Shown: positions 31,903 to 41,218, counted from the stretch's first letter. The stretch: 64,000 bases of DNA from Mantis religiosa (GCA_030765055.1 CM060950.1:465416995-465480994); one strand, 5' to 3'. The notes: generated by a model not told the origin, from the letters alone. Numbers and translations are program-made.

Positions 31903-33912
31903 ATACGTCCTCCAACGTCAAGTCATATCGGACGGTGAATGAATTGGGTAAAATTATGCTCAAATGAGTCCAGGGTCCATAGAGCTTAGAGGTATTTTGT
32001 TTTAATTTTATGTCCTCCAACGTCAAGTCATATCGGACGGTGAATGAATTGGGTAAAATTATGCTCAAATGAGTCCAGGGTCCATAGAGCTTAGAGGTGT
32101 TTTGTTTTAATTTTACGTCCTCCAACGTCAAGTCATATCGGATGGTGAATGAATTGGGTAAAATTATGCTCAAATGAGTCCAGGGTCCATAGAGCTTAGA
32201 GGTGTTTTGTTTTAATTTTACGTCCTCCAACGTCAAGTCATATCGGATGGTGAAGGAATTGGGTAAAATTATGCTCAAATGAGTCCAGGGTCCATAGAGC
32301 TTAGAGGTGTTTTGTTTTAATTTTACGTCCTCCAACGTCAAGTCATATCGGATGGTGAAGGAATTGGGTAAAATGATGCTCAAATGAGTCCAGGGTCCAT
32401 AGAGCTTAGAGGTGTTTTGTTTTAATTTTACGTCCTCCAACGTCAAGTCATATCGGACGGTGAATGAATTGGGTAAAATTATGCTCAAATGTGTCCAGGG
32501 TCCATAGAGCTTAGAGGTGTTTTGTTTTAATTTTACGTCCTCCAACGTCAAGTCATATCGGACGGTGAATGAATTGGGTAAAATTATGCTCAAATGAGTC
32601 CAGGGTCCATAGAGCTTAGAGGTGTTTTGTTTTAATTTTACGTCCTCCAACGTCAAGTCATATCGGATGGTGAATGAATTGGGTAAAATGATGCTCAAAT
32701 GAGTCCAGGGTCCATGGAGCTTAGAGGTGTTTTGTTTTAACTTTACGTCCTCCAACGTTAAGTCATATCGGACGATGAATGAATTGGGTAAAATGATGCT
32801 CAAATATGTCCAGGGTCCATGGAGCTTAGAGTTTTTTGTTGTAATTTTACGTCCTCCAACGTCAAGTCATATCGGACGGTGAATGAATTGGGTGAAATGA
32901 TGCTCAAATGAGTCCAGGGTCCATAGAGCTTAGAGGTGTTTTGTTTTAATTTTACGTCCTCCAACGTCAAGTCATATCGGACGGTGAATGAATTGGGTAA
33001 AATGATGCTCAAATGAGTCCAGGGTCCATAGAGCTTAGAGGTGTTTTGTTTTAATTTTACGTCCTCCAACGTCAAGTCATATCGGATGGTGAATGAATTG
33101 GGTAAAATGATGCTCAAATGAGTCCAGGGTCCATAGAGCTTAGAGGTGTTTTGTTTTAATTTTACGTCCTCCAACGTCAAGTCATATCGGATGATGAATG
33201 AATTGGGTAAAATGATGCTCAAATGAGTCCAGGGTCCATAGAGCTTAGAGGTGTTTTGTTTTAATTTTACGTCCTCCAACGTCAAGTCATATCGGACGGT
33301 GAATGAATTGGGTAAAATTATGCTCAAATGAGTCCAGGGTCCATAGAGCTTAGAGGTGTTTTGTTTTAATTTTACGTCCTCCAACGTCAAGTCATATCGG
33401 ATGGTGAATGAATTGGGTAAAATGATGCTCAAATGAGTCCAGGGTCCATAGAGCTTAGAGGTGTTTTGTTTTAATTTTACGTCCTCCAACGTCAAGTCAT
33501 ATCGGATGGTGAATGAATTGGGTAAAATGATGCTCAAATATGTCCAGGGTCCATGGAGCTTAGAGTTTTTTGTTGTAATTTTACGTCCTCCAACGTCAAG
33601 TCATATCGGACGGTGAATGAATTGGGTAAAATGATGCTCAAATATGTCCAGGGTCCATGGAGCTTAGAGTTTTTTGTTTTAACTTTACGTCCTCCAACGT
33701 CAAGTCATATCGGACGGTGAATGAATTGGGTGAAATGATGCTGAAATGTGTCCAGAGTCCATGGAGCTTAGAGCTACCCGACATTCGTCTGTAAGGATAA
33801 GGGAAAACTCCGGGAAAAACGTTATCCAGGTAACTCACCCTGACCAAGATTCGAACTCGGCACCTCTTGAACGTGAGGCAGTCAAGTTACCATCTACGCT
33901 ACCGAGGCGGGC
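31903..33912 (-). repeat. SINE A satellite array 3 (type II junction, 105-bp monomer) with tRNA-like head
   Basis: About 18 monomers at an almost invariant 105-bp period (GAGCTTAGAGGT at 31,981, 32,086, 32,191 and so on). Each unit spans CGTCCTCCAACGTCAAGTC .. GGTCCATAGAGCTTAGAGG and then TGTTTTGTTTTAATTTTACG, which is the A-rich SINE 3' tail. The TTACC..GGGAAAAC part present in type I monomers is missing. At the right edge the last unit continues into the normal body and head (33,781-33,912: CCAGGTAACTCACCCTGACC, GATTCGAACTCGG, TACCGAGGCGGGC). Confidence 0.95.
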
Positions 33913-34066
33913 ATGAAGCTTAGAGTTACCTGACATTCGTCTACCAGGATAAGAGAAAACCCCGGAGAAAACCTTATCCAGGTAACTCACCGTAACCGAG
34001 ATCCGAACTTATGATCTCTTGAACGTGAGGCAGTCACGCTACCATCTACGCTACCGAGGTGGGCTA
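33913..34066 (-). repeat. SINE A head-proximal copy
   Basis: A second head plus short body follows the array directly (GAAGCTTAGAGTTACC to CTACCGAGGTGGGC). Its 3' body is missing. Confidence 0.85.
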
Positions 34067-34460
34067 ACGTTCTGTCATTTAACAAGTCGACACGTCAAAT
34101 TCCACTTTAAACAATAATAATAGTCACAAGGAACAGATAACATCACCGAAGTTTGGTATTTGAATAATTAAAACCATAATAATGAAAAATAAAACGAGTA
34201 TGCTAATTGGAAATAAAAGTGTTAGGAATTCGTGAAAGAGATGTTTCATTTAAGAACTGGTTATTTTGATTGATAATTTCTCTTAATTGTGAGTAGTAAA
34301 ACGAAAAATATCAATTAATTAAATGTAATAACACATAAATAATAAAATTATCACGAATTAAAATGACGTTTTGCGTTTATTTTCATTTATAACTTGTAGG
34401 TTATGTTTTTCCACAAACTGAAAGACCGACCAAGGGTCAAAAGATTTGATATATAAATGA
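34067..34460 (+). repeat. Repeat family R, partial copy
   Basis: Starts TTCTGTCATTTAACAAGTCG and includes ATTCCACTTTAAACAATAAT, GAAGTTTGGTATTTGAATAA and AGAACTGGTTATTTT. The same order is found at 57,643-58,350 (minus), 62,069-62,280 and 63,711-64,000. No coding content is recognised. Confidence 0.85.
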
Positions 34461-34597
34461 AATTTTTAGCAAAAAATATTTAAATATGTATACTTTTTAT
34501 GAAGAAAAAACTGAACAGCATGCCCCATTACAATGTAATGCGGTGCATTAGCCAGAGTACACTGTTCTATTGTTAAGCCTGCAACTTTTATAATACT

Positions 34598-35091
34598 GTC
34601 GCCCTGGCGGCAGACTCGCGAAGCCGAAGCCGAAGCCGAAGCCGAAGGTGGTGGCTCCTGAGAGCATCCAGTCCCAGAATCACCTCCTCAGCCACCTTCG
34701 CGACGAACACCCACAGACGCACGGCACTCCGTCCCAAGTTCAGCTCCAGCAGGGCCTCCTTCTCCACAGGCAAGGTGTCGCCCGATGCCAACACAAGCTG
34801 ATATGGTCGGCTTGGCTTCCTCGTCGGCAAACCATTCGCCACGTCAGGTCTGATGATGGTCACGGCTGCCCCGGTGTCCACCAGCACGCGCCACGGCTTT
34901 CCTCTTACCCAGCCGTCCGTGATGAGGTTGTCATGCATCCGCCGGCTGACGGCGCGGATTGTCACTCGAGGGGATGGTGGTAATGGCGCCGACGTGCCCC
35001 TCTCCACGCCGGGCCTTACTCGTTTTCCGGCTGCTCTTCCTGGTATGGGCAGTCTCTCTACAGGTGTCCGGGCTGTCCACACCCCCAACAC
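34598..35091 (-). pseudogene. Retropepsin-like aspartic protease fragment of an LTR retroelement
   Basis: The minus-strand frame (35,091-34,588) holds RVLVDTGAAVTIIRPDVANG, with the catalytic DTG(A) of retropepsins. A flap-like region (YQLVLASGDTLPVE) follows, then AEEVILGLDALRSH, where the ILG motif is typical of the protease end. In LTR retroelements this enzyme cuts the gag-pol polyprotein. The frame continues into an Arg-Leu repeat (LRLRLRLR) coded by the hexanucleotide run in the terminal inverted repeat. No reverse transcriptase follows, so the gene is an isolated fragment. Confidence 0.75.
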
Positions 35092-35397
35092 AGGCCACTA
35101 GGTGTTCGCCGGCGTCCCACAGCTGGTCTTCTGTCTCCGGCGTAGCGGACACTCCTCGTTCTCGACGTCGGGATAGATGCTACCTTGGCCGCCTCCATCC
35201 TTAATGCCGCTGTCAGCGCCTCGTGGATGGTTTTATAATCGCCGAGCATTAGGCGCTGACGAACCTCCGTGTCCCGTACCCCGTCGACAAAATTGTAGGC
35301 GGCTTCCCGGGATACGAACTCCAGTGGCAGGTCAACCAAGGCCTTGCTAGCCAGCTGCTCGATCGCTATGGCGAACTCCTGCAGCGTCTCCCCCGGC
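35011..35397 (-). pseudogene. Retroelement gag C-terminus with zinc knuckle, duplicate 1
   Basis: The minus-strand frame (35,339-35,058) reads DLPLEFVSREAAYNFVDGV, then DTEVRQRLMLGDYKTIHEAL and a CWGCGQPGHLQRDC knuckle (C-x2-C-x4-H-x4-C). This is the capsid end and nucleocapsid of a gypsy-like gag. The protease frame above overlaps its 3' part. The unit 35,011-35,397 is repeated next door. Confidence 0.78.
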
Positions 35398-35784
35398 GGG
35401 CCTTACTCGTTTTCCGGCTGCTCTTCCTGGTGTGGGCAGTCTCTCTGCAGGTGTCTGGGCTGTCCACACCCCCAACACAGGCCACTAGGTGTTCGCCGGC
35501 GTCCCACAGCTGGTCTTCTGTCTCCGGCGTAGCGGACACTCCTCGTTCTCGACGTCGGGATAGATGCTACCTTGGCCGCCTCCATCCTTAATGCCGCTGT
35601 CAGCGCCTCGTGGATGGTTTTATAATCGCCGAGCATTAGGCGCTGACGAATCTCCGTGTCCCGTACCCCGTCGACAAAATTGTAGGCGGCTTCCCGGGAT
35701 ACGAACTCCAGTGGCAGGTCAACCAAGGCCTTGCTAGCCAGCTGCTCGATCGCTATGGCGAACTCCTGCAGCGTCTCCCCCGGC
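35398..35784 (-). pseudogene. Retroelement gag C-terminus with zinc knuckle, duplicate 2
   Basis: A direct tandem copy, 387 bp, of 35,011-35,397 with very few changes (DTEVRQ to DTEIRQ; knuckle GQPGH to GQPRH). 387 is a multiple of three, so the frame is kept. To the right about 75 bp of gag sequence precede the right inverted repeat. Confidence 0.85.
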
Positions 35785-36269
35785 TGCTGTGACCTTGCCT
35801 TTAGTTGGCTGCGGTACGCTGCGGCTAAGCGGTGGTTCCCGAAACGATTCTCCAGGGCCTCCCAGATGAACTTGGGACGGAGTGCCGTGCGTCTGTGGGT
35901 GTTCGTCGCGAAGGTGGCTGAGGAGGTGATTCTGGGACTGGATGCCCTCAGGAGCCACCGGCTTCGGCTTCGGCTTCGGCTTCGCTAGTCTGCCGCCAGG
36001 GCGACAATACTGTTGAACCACTTATTTTAGGTGTTAAGTATATATTATTTAGTTTGGAAAATAATATATAATATAATATATATAAAATAATAATATAATA
36101 AGTCCCACATCCTTGTTTTCATCTGTTTATAATGAAGCAAGTTTTCCAGTAAACATCGATGTTTGGTAAATATCGATGTCGATGTCCTAACACTAACGGC
36201 CAAGTTGACAGCGGGATGACCGACGTTTGTAAGAACGGCCCTTATACTAATTAACGTCTTATTATATAC

Positions 36270-36535
36270 GAATTTATTAATGTTTTATGTTATAGAAAAT
36301 AGATGAAGAAAATCAAATCTATGACAAATTGCAGCGGAAAAGGGAAATGGCCAATGCACACACGAAAAAATATTGTAAAAAGAAGCGAATGGAATAGGAG
36401 CAGATGAATTCTTCGATGTAGGATGACCCTAATAAGGAAATGGAAAGCGTGCCAGTTCAAGAAAAAATTGCCGAACGGAAAAAAAGCAATGGCGAAGGAA
36501 CGTTCGAGAAGATATCCTGAGAAGAAATGTCTCAA
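36270..36535 (+). pseudogene. Repeated exon-like segment of unknown family, copy 1
   Basis: After a TTTTATGTTATAG acceptor-like sequence, the plus strand reads MDEENQIYDKLQRKREMANA-like codons (the initial Met is ATA in this copy) followed by HTKKYCKKKRME, then stops. The same segment is found on the minus strand at 56,640-56,830. It ends near the MLE at 36,543. Charged and basic, possibly the start of a transposon protein. No family recognised. Confidence 0.45.
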
Positions 36536-36625
36536 TGCGCTACGAAGTCTGTTCAATAAAGAATGATCATAATTTTTTTTACGGACATAATTTTGCACAC
36601 TAAAATTCAATCTTATTATACTCTG

Positions 36626-36966
36626 GAAATTAATAGTTCTTTCACACAAGCCGTGTGTAGGTCGCACTATTAAAGGGTAGAGCCAGACTGAAAAATTCAA
36701 TGCCATAACCGGGATTTGAACCACGGATCTTCTGGTTGCCGTCCAGCCGCTCTAACCCTTGAGCTACTATGGCCAAAATGCCAACATGACATTAAATTCT
36801 CTAACCGACTCGTGTTTTTCCCGGTAAACCACTAGGAGTTCTCATAAACACATGAGATGACGACTTACTATGCTGTAAGTACTTTAAGGACCAGGCTTCA
36901 TAGTTCGGACCACTATTAGGTACAATAAATGGAAATTACTTGTTCTTTAATTAATTGGAAATTGAT
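36626..36966 (-). mobile_element. SINE family B, near-complete copy with 13-bp TSD
   Basis: Direct repeats TTATTATACTCTG (36,613-36,625) and TTATTATATTCTG (36,967-36,979). Read on the minus strand, about 180 bp of 5' sequence precede the tRNA-like part (about 36,699-36,771), followed by about 70 bp ending CTATTAATTTCC. The tRNA-like part keeps A- and B-box-like motifs (TAGCTCAAGGGTTAGAGC, GTGGTTCAAATCCCGG). It is the cleanest single unit of the family here. Confidence 0.92.
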
Positions 36967-37017
36967 TTATTATATTCTGTTAGCTTAATGTGAAACAAAC
37001 AATCCGTAGTAGTTTCA

Positions 37018-37775
37018 TTGTTGCTATTCCTGGTTCTCGCCTGTGAGAAGCAGGCAAGTTCAGACATCTTCAGTATCGCCTACCACTGCAATGGAGGTAA
37101 CATGCAGTTAAAGTTGATGTTAGAGGAAGACCCGGAGTTTCTTTCAAACGTAATCACTGCTGATGAAACTTGGCTACATCATTTTGATCCTGAGAGCAAA
37201 CAGCAAAGATCAGTGTGGAAATCTCCTTCATCACCAACCCCCCCAAAAAAGCAAAAGTGGTTGCTTCTGGTGGGAATGTTATGGTCATCTCATTCTTTGA
37301 TATTCATTGAATGATTTATCAGCATGTTGTACCTGCACACACATCAGTAACTGGACAATACTACGGGGATGTCCTGAAAACATTACAAGTCCATATCAGG
37401 CGCCAAAGACCACGTTTCCGTGAAGTAGGCTGGATGCTGCACCACGATAATGCGCGGCTGCATATTGCCAATGCTGTTGCTGAATATCTTTCAAAAATCA
37501 ACGTGAAGTACATCCCTCACCCTCCCCATAGTCCGGATTTAGCACCATGTGACTTTTTTTTTTAATTCCCTAACTTGAAGAAACGCCTTCGTGGGAGGCA
37601 TTATCCATCATCAGAAGCAGTGGTGAAGGCTGCGGAGGCGATTTTGAAGGGTCTCTGAAAAAAAATGGTTTCCAGCATGTCTTTGAAGACTGGCAGAAAC
37701 GCTGGCACAAGTGCATCGCATTCAGCGGAGCCTATTTTGAGAAGGACCATCAAAATTATGAGGATGAGTAAAGGT
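37018..37775 (+). pseudogene. Mariner transposase, catalytic domain only, frameshifted
   Basis: Frame 1 (37,018-37,314) with TADETWLHHFDPESKQQRSV (D1). Frame 2 (37,311-37,565) with MLHHDNARLH (D2) and HPPHSPDLAPCDFFF (D3), ending in a T run that shifts the frame before FPNLKKR. The N-terminal deletion is shared with copies 1-3. The frame break near 37,245 falls in the same C/A run as in copy 2. Confidence 0.83.
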
Positions 37776-38018
37776 ACGTTGTCAAAAAAATTGTGGCCAT
37801 TCTTTATTGAACAGACCTCGTACAGTCTGTTCATAATGTGGTTCATAATTCACAAACTCCCGGACCTATACATGGAAATCCACCGCTCGAATTCAAAGAA
37901 TAATTTATAATTAAGTTTTTAAGTTTTCACTTGTGTCGTGTGATCTTAAGTACACTTTCTCTCTTACAGTCTTTTCTTATTAAGCTCTTCGAGAAAGACA
38001 ACATCGAATTTAGAAATA

Positions 38019-38734
38019 CAGGTGTTACAAAAAGGTACGGCCAAACTTTCAGGAAACATTCCTCACACACAAAGAAAGAAAATATGTTATGTGGACATGT
38101 GACCGGAAACGCTAAATTTCCGTGTTAGAGCTCATTTTAGTATTTCTCTTAAAATGTAAATTGAAATCATTCGTGCAGACAATTGTCAAAATACCCCATT
38201 GTGGTTCATGCACGATGGAGCTCCTGCACATTTCAGTCGAAGTGTTCGTACGCTTCTCAACAACAGATTCGGTGACCAATAGATTGGTAGATGCGGACCA
38301 ATTCCATGGCCTCCACGCTCTCCTGACCTCAACCCTCTTGACTTTCATTTATGGGGGCATTTGAAAGCTCTTGTCTACACAACCCAGGTACCAAATGTAG
38401 AGACTCTTCGTGCTCATATTGTGGACGGCTGTTCTCCAGGGTTGCATCAGCGCATCAGGGATTCCAGGCGACGGAGGATGGATGCATGTAACCTCGCTAA
38501 CGGAGGACATTTTGAACATTTCCTGTAATAAAGTGTTTGAAGTCACGCTGGTACGTTCTGTTGTCGTGTGTTTCCATTCCATGATTAATGTGATTTGAAG
38601 AGAAGTAATAAAATGAGTTCTAACATGGAAATTAAGCGTTTCCGGACACATGTCCGCATAACATATTTTCTTTCTTTGTGTGTGTGTGAGGAATGTTTCC
38701 TGAAAGTTTGGCCGTACGTTTTTGTAACATCCTG
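38019..38734 (+). mobile_element. Mariner-like element with long (about 125-bp) inverted repeats, internally deleted
   Basis: Ends match over about 125 bp (CAGGTGTTACAAAAAGGTAC and the complement of CGTTTTTGTAACATCCTG, continuing through GGCCAAACTTTCAGGAAACA). TA lies at 38,017-38,018 and 38,735-38,736. 716 bp in total, about half of a complete element. Confidence 0.9.
38160..38550 (+). pseudogene. Mariner-like transposase C-terminal part
   Basis: Plus strand WFMHDGAPAHFSRSVRTLLN carries catalytic D2, and WPPRSPDLNPLDFHLWGHLK carries D3. It ends ACNLANGGHFEHFL before a stop near 38,531, the usual end of this insect lineage. One stop lies after FGDQ. The N-terminal half and D1 are deleted, so it is inactive. 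The lineage differs from the four copies of the 2,255 family. Confidence 0.85.
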
Positions 38735-38854
38735 TATGTGCAACTACAAATCGAGAGTGAACATAATGTGCAATATGGCACGTAAATTAACGGGAATTAA
38801 TTGTGTAGGGCAAAGTTCGGAAAGGTTGAGTCAGAAAATGCCATAGCCAAGAGT

Positions 38855-38992
38855 CATTAAGGTAGTTGTGTCATGTTTAATGAGAATTCCTAGTGGTTTA
38901 CGTGTTACAGTTAAGAGCAGCCGTACGGAGACCAGGAGATCAGTGGTTCAAATCCCGGCTATGACATTGAATTTTTCAGTCTGACTCTACCT
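38855..38992 (+). repeat. SINE B fragment
   Basis: AAGGTAGTTGTGTCATG, CCTAGTGGTTTACGTG and a tRNA-like part ending GTGGTTCAAATCCCGGCTAT. An internal part between the leader and the tRNA-like part is missing. Confidence 0.8.
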
Positions 38993-39083
38993 TACCTGGT
39001 AAATAAATTAATATCTTTCAGTCCATAATTTTTGGTACTTAAAAATATACATTTTTCCTTAGACACATTCCGATTGTTTTAAT

Positions 39084-41218
39084 TTGATTTACTGTGGACA
39101 ATTTTCTCCAAATGTTAATGTTGGTCCCATTTTCTTGTATACGACTGTAGACACTCAAGTTTATAAGGATATCTTCAAGACATTTGTGGAGCAGCAGGAT
39201 GATATCGAATTGAGAGAAGATTATTTCCAGCAAGATGGAGCAACGTGCCATACATCTAATGACACCATGGAACTTGTAACCAGCTTCTTTGATACGACTG
39301 TAGACGCTGAAGTTTACATGGGTATCTTCAAGACATTTGTGGAGCAGCTGGGTGATATCGAATTGAGAGAAGATTATTTCCAGCAAGATGGAGCAGCGTG
39401 CCATACATCTAATGACACCATGGAACTTGTAACCAGTTTCTTTGATACGACTGTAGACAATGAAGTTTATATGGGTATTTTCAAGACATTTGTGGAGCAG
39501 CTGGATGATATCGAATTGAGAGAAGATTATTTCCAGCAAGTTGGAGCAGCGTGCCATACATCTAATGACACCATGGAACTTGTAACCAGTTTATTTGATA
39601 CGACTGTAGACACTGAAGTTTACATGGGTATCTTCAAGACATTTGTGGAGCAGCTGGGTGATATCGAATTGAGAGGTTATTTCCAGCAAGATGGAGCAGC
39701 GTGCCATACATCTAATGACACCATGGAACTTGTAACCAGTTTCTTTGATACGACTGTAGACGCTGAAGTTTATATGGGTATCTTCAAGACATTTGTGGAG
39801 CAGCTGGATGATATCGAATTGAGAGAAGATTATTTCCAGCAAGTTGGAGCTACGTGCCATACATCTAATGACACCATGGAACTTGTAACCAGTTTCTTTG
39901 ATACGACTGTAGACGCTGAAGTTTATATGGATATCTTCAAGACATTTGTGGAGCAGCTGGGTGATATCGAATTGAGAGGTTATTTCCAGCAAGATGGAGC
40001 AGCGTGCCATACATCTAATGACACCATGGAACTTGTAACCAGTTTCTTTGATACGACTGTAGACGCTGAAGTTTATATGGGTATCTTCAAGACATTTGTG
40101 GAGCAGCTGGATGATATCGAATTGAGAGAAGATTAGTTCCAGCAAGTTGGAGCTACGTGCCATACATCTAATGACACCATGGAACTTGTAACCAGTTTCT
40201 TTGATACGACTGTAGACGCTGAAGTTTATATGGGTATCTTCAAGACATTTGTGGAGCAGCTGGGTGATATCGAATTGAGAGGTTATTTCCAGCAAGATGG
40301 AGCAGCGTGCCATACATCTAATGACACCATGGAACTTGTAACCAGTTTCTTTGATACGACTGTAGACGCTGAAGTTTATATGGGTATCTTCAAGACATTT
40401 GTGGAGCAGCTGGATGATATCGAATTGAGAGAAGATTATTTCCAGCAAGTTGGAGCTACGTGCCATACATCTAATGACACCATGGAACTTGTAACCAGTT
40501 TCTTTGATACGACTGTAGACGCTGAAGTTTATATGGGTATCTTCAAGACATTTGTGGAGCAGCTGGGTGATATCGAATTGAGAGGTTATTTCCAGCAAGA
40601 TGGAGCAGCGTGCCATACATCTAATGACACCATGGAACTTGTAACCAGTTTCTTTGATACGACTGTAGACGCTGAAGTTTATATGGGTATCTTCAAGACA
40701 TTTGTGGAGCAGCTGGATGATATCGAATTGAGAGAAGATTATTTCCAGCAAGTTGGAGCTACGTGCCATACATCTAATGACACCATGGAACTTGTAACCA
40801 GTTTCTTTGATACGACTGTAGACGCTGAAGTTTATATGGGTATCTTCAAGACATTTGTGGAGCAGCTGGGTGATATCGAATTGAGAGGTTATTTCCAGCA
40901 AGATGGAGCAGCGTGCCATACATCTAATGACACCATGGAACTTGTAACCAGTTTCTTTGATAATTGAACAATCTCAAAAGATTTGAGACCACAAAGATCT
41001 CCTGACCTAACCTCACCGGAGGTTTTTTTGTGGCAGTTTCTAAAAAAATAGAGTGTACAAGAATAGCCACGGACAATTGATGTTCTCAAGGAAACCATTC
41101 GAACCGAAATAAGTAACATTGGCGACGATACTCTCCGTAAAACTTGAGAGAATATGGTGAGACGAGTACAAACATATATAGATGCTGGGGGAGGACACTT
41201 CCAACATTTTCTCTGAGA
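39084..41218 (+). pseudogene. Mariner-like transposase pseudogene with its D2 segment amplified
   Basis: The single-copy left part reads NVNVGPIFLYTTVDTQVYKD, as upstream of D2 in insect mariner-like transposases. The array then repeats a 50-51-residue unit about 12 times. Each unit contains YFQQ(D/V)GA(T/A)CHTSNDTMEL, the block of catalytic D2. The D is kept in the units reading QQDGA and replaced by V in those reading QQVGA. After the array the same frame continues with RSPDLTSPEVFLWQFLKK (D3) and VQTYIDAGGGHFQHFL at the usual C-terminus, with several in-frame stops (after KK, VQE, RKT). So a dead gene was expanded internally. One TAG at 40,134 breaks the array frame. Confidence 0.88.
39141..40965. 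repeat. Tandem array of a transposase segment, 153/150-bp units, 303-bp dimer
   Basis: ACGACTGTAGAC occurs at 39,141, 39,294, 39,447, 39,600, 39,750, 39,903, 40,053, 40,206, 40,356, 40,509, 40,659 and 40,812. The first intervals are 153 bp. From 39,600 on they alternate 150 and 153, a dimeric higher-order repeat. The 150-bp unit lacks one codon (GAGAGGTTAT versus GAGAGAAGATTAT). Both strands stay open over long stretches because both unit lengths are multiples of three. Confidence 0.96.

Larger units (their letters stand above)
34598..36005. mobile_element. Inverted-repeat-bounded unit carrying gag-protease sequence
   Basis: 1,408 bp. The left end (34,598 to about 34,742) and right end (about 35,862-36,005) are inverted copies of about 145 bp, opening GTCGCCCTGGCGGCAGACT. 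The 6-bp direct repeat AATACT flanks it (34,592-34,597 and 36,006-36,011). The interior holds retroelement gag and protease reading frames on the minus strand and a 387-bp tandem duplication. It is GC-rich in an AT-rich neighbourhood. It could be a TIR transposon that captured retroelement DNA, or an inverted duplication of an LTR element fragment. Confidence 0.7.
36543..37820 (+). mobile_element. Mariner-like element, copy 4, with SINE B insertion
   Basis: Same ends as copies 1-3, TA at 36,541-36,542 and 37,821-37,822. Removing the SINE B (36,626-36,966) and one TSD leaves about 0.92 kb. Confidence 0.92.

Noticed and set aside
31832..33537. Two long minus-strand frames that look like a 35-residue repeat protein
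   Set aside because: They are the 105-bp SINE A satellite. The period is a multiple of three and the unit lacks a stop. The single-copy SINE shows no protein constraint.
34588..36005. Complete LTR retrotransposon
   Set aside because: No LTRs, primer-binding site, reverse transcriptase or integrase. Only the gag end and protease are present, between inverted repeats.
36290..36724. 144-codon minus-strand frame
   Set aside because: It runs across a mariner TIR, a SINE B insertion and the exon-like segment in antisense. A chance frame.
39591..40919. 442-codon minus-strand frame across the 39-kb array
   Set aside because: Antisense shadow of the transposase segment, kept open by unit lengths of 150 and 153. 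The sense strand carries the recognisable DDE motif.
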